Part shown: piece after piece, positions 5,176 through 13,468 of the stretch | Layout of the letters: the number at the start of each line of letters is the position of its first letter | Position numbering within the stretch: the first letter of the stretch is position 1 | Source of the DNA: an uncultured Muribaculaceae bacterium | GTDB lineage: Bacteria > Bacteroidota > Bacteroidia > Bacteroidales > Muribaculaceae | DNA: 13,915 nucleotides | NCBI GenBank assembly: GCA_910578305.1 | Contig: CAJTQH010000060.1 | Span: 1 to 13,915 of the forward strand | Direction: 5' to 3' | Made by a program: the position numbers and the translations under genes | The notes under the pieces: model-generated | Databases searched by the model: none | The model's input: only the letters and a program-made list of their open reading frames with translations | Told to the model about the DNA's origin: nothing

Positions 5176-8100
5176 ATGAGTGTGAACTATTTAAGAAAGT
5201 TCCGCCGCAGTCTGGCCGCAAGTGCCATGATATGCGCTGTCACGATGGCTCATGGAGCTGTTGTGAAAGGAATCGTGACTGATCCCGACGGCGAACCGCT
5301 GATCGGCGCCAAGGTAGAAATCAAGGGTACCAAAGTGACCGTGATCACCAATACCAATGGCGAATTCAGTCTGGAGGCAGATCCGAAACAGACAATTGAA
5401 ATCAGCTACATCGGATATGCTCCAGCGACCTATGCCGTGGGAAACAAGACATCATTTGATGTAGTGCTCAATCCGTCAAGCAAAATGCTCGATGAAACGG
5501 TGGTTGTCGGCTATGCTACCCAGAAGAAGATAAACCTTACCGGTGCAGTGTCGGCTGTTTCGGCTAAAGAAAACATTCCGGTGGCAAATACCGCTACACT
5601 GCTACAGGGACGTCTGCCGGGTCTCGTAATGACAGGTAACGGTGCTCAGGCCGGTGCCGATAATCCTGAAATACGCATCCGCGGTATCGGTACATTTGGC
5701 AATAACAACCCGATGCTGCTTATTGACGGTGTGGAATGCGCGCTGTCTCAGCTCTCAGAGATTCCGGCAGCCGATATCGAAAACGTTTCCGTACTCAAGG
5801 ACGCCGCTTCGGCCGCTATATACGGTGTGCGTGCCGCCAACGGTGTGATCCTAATCACTACCAAACGTGGTCAGAAATCCGACAAAGTGTCCGTAAACTA
5901 TCAGGGAAGCTACACACTCCAGACTCCTGGTACTCTGCCCAAATATGTGGACTCATACAACTGGGCACTCATTCGCAACGAGGCCATGGAATATGCGGGT
6001 CGCGATGCAACTTATGACGCAATCGCCCTGCAAAAATTTCTCGACGGCAGCGATCCCGACCACTATGCCAACACTGACTGGCTCGACCAGGTTATGCGCA
6101 ACGCCCCGATGTGGCAGCATCATTTAGGCGTTTCTGGTGGTTCGGACAACACTCACTACATGGCTTCGCTGACCTACTCCAATCAGGAGGGCATCATGAA
6201 GGAGACCGGAGTGGAGCGTATCGGATTCCGACTAAATCTCGACACGAAATACAAACGCTTCACTTTCGGTATGAACGCATTCGGATCGCGCAGCAAGATC
6301 ACTGCACCGTGTGTCAACGTTGCAGGCGTAGGCGGCATAATGCGTTTGATATCATGGTTCACACGTCCGACTGTACCGGCCATGTATTCCAACGGGCACT
6401 ACGGCTATCTGGACGGTTCGTCAAACGGAGTGACTGGACTAAACGCAGAAATGGTCAAGAACCCGCTTGAATCGATGACCTTCGGTTACCGCAACAACTA
6501 CAAATGGTTCTTCAACGGTAAGGCATGGGCCGCTATTGACATTTACGACGGTCTCAAATACCAGCTCAATCTTGCCTATAACTTCAATATGAACACAACC
6601 AAAGCGTATACCCCCACCGGCGGCGAGCGTTACGATGCCGAAGGCAATATAATAAAGAAAGGATCCACCGAAAACGCTCTTACCGACTACTGGTATAACA
6701 ATGCCACATGGACTCTCGAAAACCTTGTCACATACAACAAGAACTTCGGTGCCCATGAGATCAACCTCCTTGCAGGCCATTCGGTGATCAGCTCCGGATA
6801 TCGCAACACCACTGCCGGCAAAGCTGGTTTCCCCACTGACAACATATACGAACTCGACGGCGGAACAAAGAACCCCACTGCAAAAGGAAATTCAGAGGGC
6901 TATCGCCTGCAGTCGTTCTTCGGACGCATCAACTATATCTACGACAACCGCTATCTGTTTGAATTCAACATCCGTCACGACGGATCGTCACGTTTGCCCA
7001 AGAAAAATCGCTACGCGACATTCCCCTCTGTGTCTCTCGGCTGGGTTTTCACTAACGAAAAATTCTTTGAAAATTTCAATATCCGGCAATACATGAATAT
7101 GGGTAAGATCCGTGCTTCATGGGGTAAACTCGGAAATCAGGAGATTGGCAACTATCCATATGCCGCCACTCTCGGAGCCTCCGGCAACTATTATTTTGAC
7201 CAGACCGACGACAAACAGGCAGGCATGGTGGCGACTTCGGTGCCTAACGACGATATCCGTTGGGAAACCACTCGTACATGGAACATCGGTCTTGACCTCG
7301 GGTTCTGGAACAACCGAATCACAACATCTTTCGACTGGTTTGACAAAAAGACCGATGACATCCTGATGCAACTTGCCATGCCGGGTATATTCTTGGGCAA
7401 TCTGGGCGCCCCATACCAGAATGTAGGCTCAGTCCGCAACCGAGGTCTGGAATGGAGTGTCAATTATTTCGACTCATATGGCGACTGGACATGGAACGCA
7501 GGTTTCAGTATTTCTCACGTAAAAAATGAAATTCTTGAAATGGGCGGCCAGGCCGAACGAATCTCCGGTTCGACAATCAATCGCGTCGGTGAACCGATAG
7601 GTGCATTCTATGCTCTTAAAGCAATCGGCATCTACCGTTCGGAAGACGACGTGAAAAATCGTGTTGATGCCAATGGCAACATAGTAAAACAATATGGATC
7701 CATTCCGAAGCCCGGAGATCTGATGTATGAAGATGTTGACGGCTCTGGCGATGTCAACGACACTGACAAGAAGATTATAGGCAATCCGTTCCCGAAATAC
7801 AGCTATGCCTTCAATCTCGGCGCGACATGGAAAAACTTTGATCTCTCTACTTTCTGGCAGGGTGTAAGCGGAATCGAACGCTACTGCTGGGAAACTACTT
7901 CCGATATCCGCGGTAATCTCACCGAACGCTTCCTTGATCGCTGGACTACCGACAATCCTGGAGGATCAATGCCGCGCATAGGCAATAATGCCAACGACAA
8001 GATGTCATCATTCTGGCTTGAAGACGCCAGCTATCTCCGCCTTAAGACAATAGAACTCGGCTACACATTCCGTCAGCCCGTTCTCGGAAAGGCAGGTATC

Positions 8101-8250
8101 ACCAGCATCCGCGTTTATTTCTCCGGAGGCAACCTCTGGACAATTACCAGCCTCAAAAACTGGGATCCTGAAAAATCTTCAGGCGACGACCGCCAGGATG
8201 TACACCCCGGTATGAAAACCTATTCATTTGGTGTCAATGTTCAATTCTAA
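5176..8250 (+). CDS. susC: SusC/RagA-family TonB-dependent outer-membrane transporter
   Basis: This 1024-residue outer-membrane transporter imports oligosaccharides captured by its SusD lid, powered by TonB-ExbBD. A signal peptide covers about residues 1-27 (cleavage near MAHG-AVV). A carboxypeptidase-regulatory-like domain follows at about 29-100 (VKGIVTDPDGEPLIGAKVEI, then NGEFSLEA). Next is a TonB-box-like ETVVVGY at 107-113. The plug domain spans about 118-232, with RIRGIGTFGNNNPMLLIDGV and the signature VLKDAASAAIYGVRAANG. The remainder is a 22-strand beta barrel ending in NVQF, with the terminal Phe expected for BAM insertion. Near the C-terminus is the acidic DVDGSGDVNDTDK loop common in SusC proteins. 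The length is normal and the frame intact. The susD start lies 18 bases after the stop, so the two are co-transcribed. The substrate is inferred from the GH16 neighbour. Confidence 0.97.
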   Translation: MSVNYLRKFRRSLAASAMICAVTMAHGAVVKGIVTDPDGEPLIGAKVEIKGTKVTVITNTNGEFSLEADPKQTIEISYIGYAPATYAVGNKTSFDVVLNPSSKMLDETVVVGYATQKKINLTGAVSAVSAKENIPVANTATLLQGRLPGLVMTGNGAQAGADNPEIRIRGIGTFGNNNPMLLIDGVECALSQLSEIPAADIENVSVLKDAASAAIYGVRAANGVILITTKRGQKSDKVSVNYQGSYTLQTPGTLPKYVDSYNWALIRNEAMEYAGRDATYDAIALQKFLDGSDPDHYANTDWLDQVMRNAPMWQHHLGVSGGSDNTHYMASLTYSNQEGIMKETGVERIGFRLNLDTKYKRFTFGMNAFGSRSKITAPCVNVAGVGGIMRLISWFTRPTVPAMYSNGHYGYLDGSSNGVTGLNAEMVKNPLESMTFGYRNNYKWFFNGKAWAAIDIYDGLKYQLNLAYNFNMNTTKAYTPTGGERYDAEGNIIKKGSTENALTDYWYNNATWTLENLVTYNKNFGAHEINLLAGHSVISSGYRNTTAGKAGFPTDNIYELDGGTKNPTAKGNSEGYRLQSFFGRINYIYDNRYLFEFNIRHDGSSRLPKKNRYATFPSVSLGWVFTNEKFFENFNIRQYMNMGKIRASWGKLGNQEIGNYPYAATLGASGNYYFDQTDDKQAGMVATSVPNDDIRWETTRTWNIGLDLGFWNNRITTSFDWFDKKTDDILMQLAMPGIFLGNLGAPYQNVGSVRNRGLEWSVNYFDSYGDWTWNAGFSISHVKNEILEMGGQAERISGSTINRVGEPIGAFYALKAIGIYRSEDDVKNRVDANGNIVKQYGSIPKPGDLMYEDVDGSGDVNDTDKKIIGNPFPKYSYAFNLGATWKNFDLSTFWQGVSGIERYCWETTSDIRGNLTERFLDRWTTDNPGGSMPRIGNNANDKMSSFWLEDASYLRLKTIELGYTFRQPVLGKAGITSIRVYFSGGNLWTITSLKNWDPEKSSGDDRQDVHPGMKTYSFGVNVQF

Positions 8251-8254
8251 AATT

Positions 8255-8260
8255 GGAGGA
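8255..8260 (+). promoter_or_regulatory. Shine-Dalgarno-like site for susD
   Basis: GGAGGA lies 8 bases before the susD ATG, in the 18-base gap after susC. Strong purine Shine-Dalgarno sequences are uncommon in Bacteroidetes and none is obvious before the other genes here. It also supports the start at 8269. Confidence 0.6.
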
Positions 8261-8268
8261 ACGTAATC

Positions 8269-9906
8269 ATGAAAAATAATATTCTAAACATAAAAACTCT
8301 ATTAGGCTCGGCCCTGATCGCGGCCATAGCCTTGACATCGACCTCATGCTCCGACGATTTCCTGACTCTCGGTAATCCTAATCAGCCGTCGTCCACCACT
8401 TTCTGGACTTCAGAAGAGGACGCGCTGATGGCATTGACAGGCTGTTATGACGCCATGCAATCGATGAATCTGTACAACGATCACTTAGACAACTGGAATT
8501 TCGGCTTTTTATCGCGTGAGACCTCGACCGACAACGGCGACCATTCGTGGGGAAACTGGATGCTCGGAAGCTCTATAAGCGAATGTACATCAGGCACCAA
8601 CGACGAGTGTTTCTCCATGTATTGGAATGCCAATTTCGAACTTATCAAACGCTGCAACGAAGTCACCGCCAATATCGACCGTATACCGGCAAGCGATGAT
8701 GTGAAAAATGTGTACCGTGCAGAAGCAATGGCACTGCGCGCTCTCGGCTACTGTAATCTGATATCCGTGTTCCGCGATGTTCCGTACTTTACCACCCCGC
8801 TGACAATGGCAACTGCTAAAGTTGCCAAGACTCCAAAAGCCGAAATTGTCGAAGCGATAATTACCGAACTCAAAGCAAATCTGCCGAGTCTGCCCGCGAA
8901 AGGTTCTCAGGCTGTTGGACGCATGAGTCGCGAAGCCGGATATGCTATTCTTGGCCGCGTAGCCCTTTTCTCTGGCCGCTATGACGACGCCATCGATGCA
9001 TACAAACAGGTCTATGGCAAAGTTCAGCTCTTCAAATCCGGCGACGGTTCCAATCAGGAAGCCAACTTCCGTGACCTTTTCACTGAAGCCAATGAGAATG
9101 CCGACGAAGTACTGCTCAGCGTTCATTACAAAGGCCCGGCCCTCGGCGAAGGTCAGACTTTCGGTATCGCCTGGAAAGCCCCGATGAACGCTATTGAAGC
9201 TTCCATGAACCTTGCCAACGAATATTATTGCATCGACGGTCTGCCCATCACCGAGTCCCCACTCTTCCCGAAAGAACTACTTCCGGGCGGAAGTAATCCC
9301 TATTCGAGAACAAATCAGGATTTGCGCATGTGGGAAAATCGTGACCCGCGCCTGAAGGCAACTCTATTCGTGCCAGGAATGACTTGGAACGGCACTTATT
9401 ATGCAACTACTACCGCATCAAGCTCTACCGTACACATACTGAAATGGTACATTCCTGAAAATACCCAGAACGAATATGACGGATCGATGGATTACTACGT
9501 GATACGTTATGCCGAAGTTCTTCTGAGTTACGCCGAAGCTCTCATTGAAAAAGGTGCCGATACCCAGATTGCTATCGCATGTATAGACCAGGTGCGCCAG
9601 CGTGTAGGCATGCCTAAGGTGGCCGATGTCGAAGGCAAGAACAAAACTCTTTCGCAGGACGACCTTCGCAAGATAGTTCGTCACGAGCGACGCATCGAGC
9701 TCGCTTTCGAGGATCTGCGTTTTGCCGACCTTTACCGCTGGGGTGAATATGCTGCAGCCCAGCAACGCATGCAGGACGACAAGAAGAATGGGTTCGGCGT
9801 GCTCAACCATCAGAACATTCGCGGAGCGCAGGACAATGTATGGCCCATTCCGCAGGGTGAAATCGACACCAACGACAAGCTCGTCCAGCACGACGAATGG
9901 AAATAA
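8269..9906 (+). CDS. susD: SusD/RagB-family glycan-binding surface lipoprotein
   Basis: This 545-residue lipoprotein binds glycan at the cell surface and caps the SusC channel. The signal peptide ends in a lipobox-like TSTSC with lipidated Cys27. The following SDD resembles the Bacteroidetes surface-export signal. SusD marks in order are FWTSEEDALMALTGCYDAM (45-63) and YRAEAMALRALGY (149-161) followed by the FRDVPYFTTPL helix-loop. The C-terminal RHERRIELAFEDLRFADLYR (471-490) and WPIPQGEID (525-533) complete the set. The TPR-like helical fold implied by these is standard. The length is normal and no defect is seen. It is co-transcribed with susC and followed by a strong terminator, so SusD is the last gene of this unit. 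The ligand is probably the glucan cut by the upstream GH16, by inference. Confidence 0.96.
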   Translation: MKNNILNIKTLLGSALIAAIALTSTSCSDDFLTLGNPNQPSSTTFWTSEEDALMALTGCYDAMQSMNLYNDHLDNWNFGFLSRETSTDNGDHSWGNWMLGSSISECTSGTNDECFSMYWNANFELIKRCNEVTANIDRIPASDDVKNVYRAEAMALRALGYCNLISVFRDVPYFTTPLTMATAKVAKTPKAEIVEAIITELKANLPSLPAKGSQAVGRMSREAGYAILGRVALFSGRYDDAIDAYKQVYGKVQLFKSGDGSNQEANFRDLFTEANENADEVLLSVHYKGPALGEGQTFGIAWKAPMNAIEASMNLANEYYCIDGLPITESPLFPKELLPGGSNPYSRTNQDLRMWENRDPRLKATLFVPGMTWNGTYYATTTASSSTVHILKWYIPENTQNEYDGSMDYYVIRYAEVLLSYAEALIEKGADTQIAIACIDQVRQRVGMPKVADVEGKNKTLSQDDLRKIVRHERRIELAFEDLRFADLYRWGEYAAAQQRMQDDKKNGFGVLNHQNIRGAQDNVWPIPQGEIDTNDKLVQHDEWK

Positions 9907-9950
9907 AAACTCTGTTATAGGCCTTTATTTATTGGTTCAATAAATACCCC

Positions 9951-9998
9951 GTGTCCCGGAACAGACCCAACAGGTTCCGGGACACACTTTGTATTTTT
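9951..9998 (+). terminator. Rho-independent terminator after susD
   Basis: A perfect 12-bp stem (9951-9962 with 9974-9985) has an 11-base loop and is followed by ACTTTGTATTTTT. It lies 45 bases after the susD stop and closes the GH16-susC-susD unit. Confidence 0.88.
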
Positions 9999-10079
9999 GG
10001 TATGCATAACCAAAATAACATAGCTATGAGATAAAAGACGCGATGGGTGTGACTTCATCGGAAATTCGGCGATTATGAT

Positions 10080-10087
10080 TAATTTTG
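10080..10087 (+). promoter_or_regulatory. Promoter -7 box for the EamA transporter
   Basis: TAATTTTG matches TAnnTTTG and lies 28 bases before the ATG at 10116. The predicted 5' untranslated region is about 20 bases. A second near-match, GAATTTTG, lies about 11 bases further downstream. No clear -33 element is seen. Confidence 0.5.
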
Positions 10088-10115
10088 CGCGAATTTTGCT
10101 ATAGAAAGAATAGAT

Positions 10116-11006
10116 ATGTGGATTATTCTTGCTTTGACATCAGCATTGTGTCTTGGTGTCTATGATGTGATGAAGAAATTGTCGGTACGTGGCAATAATG
10201 TGCTTATAGTGTTGATGCTCAACACTGTTTTCGGTACTATGTTGCTGTCGCCGGTGTTGTTTTCAAGCATTGCCTGCGGCGATTTCGGCTTCGGCAACAC
10301 TCTGGCAGGACACCTGCTCATACTGATCAAGGCTCTGATTGTGCTCGGATCGTGGATTTTAGGCTATTTCGCCATAAAACATCTGCCGCTGACTATACAG
10401 GGACCTGTCAATGCGTCGCGCCCGGTGATGGTGCTTACCGGAGCCGTGCTCATATTCGGCGAACGGCTCAACTGGGTGCAGTGGACGGGTATTCTGCTTG
10501 GTTTTGTTTCGCTTTACTTCATATCGCGCATAGGAGCCGGAGAGGGTTTTTCGCTTCGGCGGTCGCGATGGCTGTGGATGGCCATAGGCGCGGCTGTGCT
10601 GGGAGCGGTGAGTGCGCTGTACGACAAGTATCTGATGCAATACTACCGTCCTATGGAGGTACAGGCATGGTATTCGCTCTATCAGTGTGTGGTGATGACC
10701 TCGGTGATATTGCTGCTGCGGCGTGTGTCGCCTAAGGCTGCCGGTGTGGCCACGGCGTTTTCGTGGCGGTGGACTATACCGCTGATATCACTGTTTCTGA
10801 CAGTGGCCGATCTGGCTTACTTCTATTCTCTGTCGCTCGACGGCGCCATGATAAGCATTGTGTCGATGATACGCCGCGGCAGTGTGATGGTGCCGTTTCT
10901 CTATGGTGTGCTGGTGCTTCACGAGCGCAATGTGCGAGGAAAGCTCATTGACCTGTCAGTACTGATGGTTAGTCTCGGGCTTCTTGTCATAGGCTCGTCG
11001 ATGTAG
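10116..11006 (+). CDS. EamA/DMT-superfamily membrane transporter
   Basis: This 296-residue inner-membrane protein has about ten hydrophobic segments. It is built as two EamA repeats (about residues 1-138 and 152-294), the architecture of drug/metabolite transporters. Each repeat ends with the family-typical acidic-residue turn before its last helix: FGERLNWVQWTGILLGFVSL near 114-133 and LHERNVRGKLIDLSVLMVSL near 268-287. A basic cytoplasmic linker (LRRSRW) lies at about 147-152. Substrates in this family range from amino acids and nucleotide sugars to drugs, and none can be assigned here. The gene stands alone between the susD terminator and a bidirectional terminator and has its own -7 box, so it is not part of the PUL transcript. 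The ATG at 10116 starts directly in the first transmembrane helix, as usual. Confidence 0.92.
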   Translation: MWIILALTSALCLGVYDVMKKLSVRGNNVLIVLMLNTVFGTMLLSPVLFSSIACGDFGFGNTLAGHLLILIKALIVLGSWILGYFAIKHLPLTIQGPVNASRPVMVLTGAVLIFGERLNWVQWTGILLGFVSLYFISRIGAGEGFSLRRSRWLWMAIGAAVLGAVSALYDKYLMQYYRPMEVQAWYSLYQCVVMTSVILLLRRVSPKAAGVATAFSWRWTIPLISLFLTVADLAYFYSLSLDGAMISIVSMIRRGSVMVPFLYGVLVLHERNVRGKLIDLSVLMVSLGLLVIGSSM

Positions 11007-11030
11007 CTGAAGTGGGATATAGATAAAACA

Positions 11031-11071
11031 GAGCGGCGCGCTCTCGGACTCAACCCCGGAGCGCGCCGCTC
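11031..11071. terminator. Bidirectional terminator between convergent genes
   Basis: A perfect 13-bp GC-rich stem (11031-11043 with 11059-11071) has a 15-base loop. It sits between the EamA gene stop (11006, plus) and the end of the minus-strand gene (11096). On the minus strand the hairpin is followed by TGTTTTATC. On the plus strand it is followed by the weaker GTTTGC. Confidence 0.8.
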
Positions 11072-11095
11072 GTTTGCGGTAGCGTGATTACGGTG

Positions 11096-13438
11096 TTATT
11101 TCACCAAAATCTTGGTCACTTTGTTGCCCTGACGGCAGATGTAAATGCCGGGGGTGAGATTTTCGACATTGATGCGTATGCCTTGCAGATTGTAGTATAC
11201 GGCAGGCCCGTCGGCTTCGGTATCAGCACCGATATCGTCGATTCCCGAAGTCTGTCCTACGAACACTACTGTGAACGAAGATCCGGCATCGGCGCCTCCT
11301 GTCCAGTAGGCCAGGCGGTCGTCACGGCTGTTCATGCGGTTGGACGGTATGCCTTTCTGGTGCAGGTAGAAGCTATTTGACACGTTGTTGCTCTTGGTCG
11401 GAATCCAGAGGGTGTTGCCGTCCGACACGGGTTCGGACTTCACGGTGGGATAAGTGTTGCCTCCGGTATTTGACGAAGTGTTGGTGCTCGAAGAGAGTAT
11501 CATGCCGTTGCCTGCGCCACGGTTCATGATCTTGAAGCCATTGTACACGTCGCCAACGAAGCACCACTGAGAGTTGTGGTCATCGGCTCCGGGAGTGGCG
11601 GTAGTGGATGAACTGAGATCTATGTAGCTGCGAGAGCTGTTGTGAGTGAGGTATTTTTTATCGGCTGTGATGGTCATGTTGTACCAATAAGCGTTTTCAA
11701 AATCGCGGCTCACTTCAAACGGCAGGTTGGGCATAAGCTGCAGGGTGATGTCGGTGTTTTCTACCGTGATCACGTCATCGGGCATGCCTTCTATGGTGTA
11801 GAACTCGGGAGAAGTCTCCATGTCCCATGCCACTTCGGGGTAGGGCTGTCCGGTGGAGGCCGATACGCTCTTTGTGCCTATGACGGTGCCGTTGCATTCC
11901 AGAGTGTAGTTGACGGTCACGCGCTTGGGCAGTGTGCCTTCCTGTACAAACAGGCCTTCTATCATCACATCGCCGTCCATGATTTCCGCAGGCAGAGTGA
12001 AGCAGTCGTTTTCGTCAAACAGTTCGTAGCCGAATGTAGTTTCGTGGTACTGTGGATTGTCGTGGAATACGGCTTCGCCCGAAAGCACGCCATGTCGCAC
12101 CTTTATGCCTGAATACTCGAATCCTGGAGCCGGAAGCATCTTGATTGTGAACGGCTGTCCGAACTCGGCCTGATTGTTGCTGAGCACTTCGCCGGATTCG
12201 GTAGCCACATCGCCATTGAGCTGGTTGGCGTGTACGGTCACGGGAGATCCGTCGCCCACCATGAGTATTATGTCGGTGATGGCACCGCCGTTGCCTGATA
12301 TGGTGTTGCCGCTTGCATTGCTGCCACCGGGGTTGATGTCGTTCCAGTCCACCTTGTAGCGCAGACGGTAAGCACCGGCCTTGAGGTCGGCAGGCAGAGT
12401 CACACTCGGCATCGACACGGTGTTGCGCGCGTTGCCGGAAATGCTTTGACCGGTACTGTTGTAACCGCGATCTTCAGTAGTGGCTCCGTAGAATGAATAT
12501 GTGAGCAGATCTTGCTGCGGGGTGTAGCTGTTGCTTCCTACCGAGGCTTCAAACTGACCGTCGTTGTCACGGTCGAGATATATGTAGGCGTGCATCCACT
12601 CGCCGTTGAAGTTGACGCCGAATGTAACGGTCTCGCCGGCTTTGGCGCGGAAATAAGTGTTGTCCACAAAGTGGTAGAGCAGTTTGTCGCTTGCCTGATC
12701 CACTGATGCCGACTGGGAGCCGCATGAAGGCGATGTCATGGTGACGCCGCTCGAATTACGTGAAGAGTGGGTGATCTTTTCGGCCGTCTTGTTGAAATTG
12801 ATGGTGTAGAACTCGGTCGACATACGGGGCTTGATGTCGTCGTTGACGGTGATGTCGTCGATATAGAACAGGAAGTCTTCGGCGCTGTTGTGGGGCGACT
12901 CGCATTCAGGCACCACTACGAGTGAGTGTATCTTGATGTTGTTGGCACCTTTTATGGCGAATACGGCATCGCTCCATCTGTCGGCCTGCACTTCGCTGCT
13001 CGACAATACCCAGAACTGCTCTTCTTCGCCGGTCTGGTCATCGCGGTCGTTGCGCTTGCCGAGGCCCACGAGAGCCACACGTCCGGAAACCGGGCGGTAC
13101 ATCATCACGTGCACATACTTGGTGGTGGTAGTGAGGTCGATTTTTTCGTCAAGGTCGATGCGTACGCCAAACAGGTTGGAGCCGAAACGCGAACGCTGTG
13201 CGCCGAGCACTTTGGCTGATGCGTTGGGTGCCTGACCGAGAGCAGCGTCGACGCTCTTGTCGGGATTGTCGGTCACCATCACATTGCCTGTGAGGCGTCC
13301 GGTGCGGAAAGGCGATTCAGTCCAGCAGTCATATACACCCAGACCGGTGTATCCGTCGGATGTCTCGAAGTTGATGTCGGCCATCGCAGCACTTGGTATC
13401 ATTGAAGCCAACAGTGTGTATAATAACGATTTTTTCAT
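11096..13438 (-). CDS. Secreted multidomain protein with GEVED-like domain and type IX-like sorting tail (780 aa)
   Basis: This large exported protein has no catalytic motif that I recognise. A signal peptide covers residues 1-20 (ends SAAMA). Residues 21-200 look like a beta-sandwich ending in FLFYIDDITVND, a closing motif of carbohydrate-binding-like modules. Residues about 208-395 resemble a GEVED-type domain, with HAYIYLDRDNDGQFE at 283-297 and KAGAYRLRYKVDW at 353-365. Residues about 400-575 hold Ig-like or bacterial-repeat-like strands. Residues about 583-727 have repeated aromatic-glycine motifs (KYLTHNSS, QWCFVGDVYNGFKIMNR, YLHQKG) suggesting a ricin-B-like beta-trefoil. A C-terminal sorting tail (about 745-780, AVYYNLQGIRINVENLTPGI, ending KVTKILVK) resembles type IX cargo. 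The gene starts 30 bases after the stop of a probable fucosidase, so it is likely part of that operon. Glycan binding is an inference. Confidence 0.8.
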   Translation of the reverse strand: MKKSLLYTLLASMIPSAAMADINFETSDGYTGLGVYDCWTESPFRTGRLTGNVMVTDNPDKSVDAALGQAPNASAKVLGAQRSRFGSNLFGVRIDLDEKIDLTTTTKYVHVMMYRPVSGRVALVGLGKRNDRDDQTGEEEQFWVLSSSEVQADRWSDAVFAIKGANNIKIHSLVVVPECESPHNSAEDFLFYIDDITVNDDIKPRMSTEFYTINFNKTAEKITHSSRNSSGVTMTSPSCGSQSASVDQASDKLLYHFVDNTYFRAKAGETVTFGVNFNGEWMHAYIYLDRDNDGQFEASVGSNSYTPQQDLLTYSFYGATTEDRGYNSTGQSISGNARNTVSMPSVTLPADLKAGAYRLRYKVDWNDINPGGSNASGNTISGNGGAITDIILMVGDGSPVTVHANQLNGDVATESGEVLSNNQAEFGQPFTIKMLPAPGFEYSGIKVRHGVLSGEAVFHDNPQYHETTFGYELFDENDCFTLPAEIMDGDVMIEGLFVQEGTLPKRVTVNYTLECNGTVIGTKSVSASTGQPYPEVAWDMETSPEFYTIEGMPDDVITVENTDITLQLMPNLPFEVSRDFENAYWYNMTITADKKYLTHNSSRSYIDLSSSTTATPGADDHNSQWCFVGDVYNGFKIMNRGAGNGMILSSSTNTSSNTGGNTYPTVKSEPVSDGNTLWIPTKSNNVSNSFYLHQKGIPSNRMNSRDDRLAYWTGGADAGSSFTVVFVGQTSGIDDIGADTEADGPAVYYNLQGIRINVENLTPGIYICRQGNKVTKILVK

Positions 13439-13468
13439 ATCGGTTGATTCTGTATTATTTGGTTGAGA

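Noticed and set aside
11642..12112. Plus-strand ORF opposite the 780-residue gene
   Set aside because: It is antisense to a long intact gene with a signal peptide and sorting tail, and it has no recognisable features.
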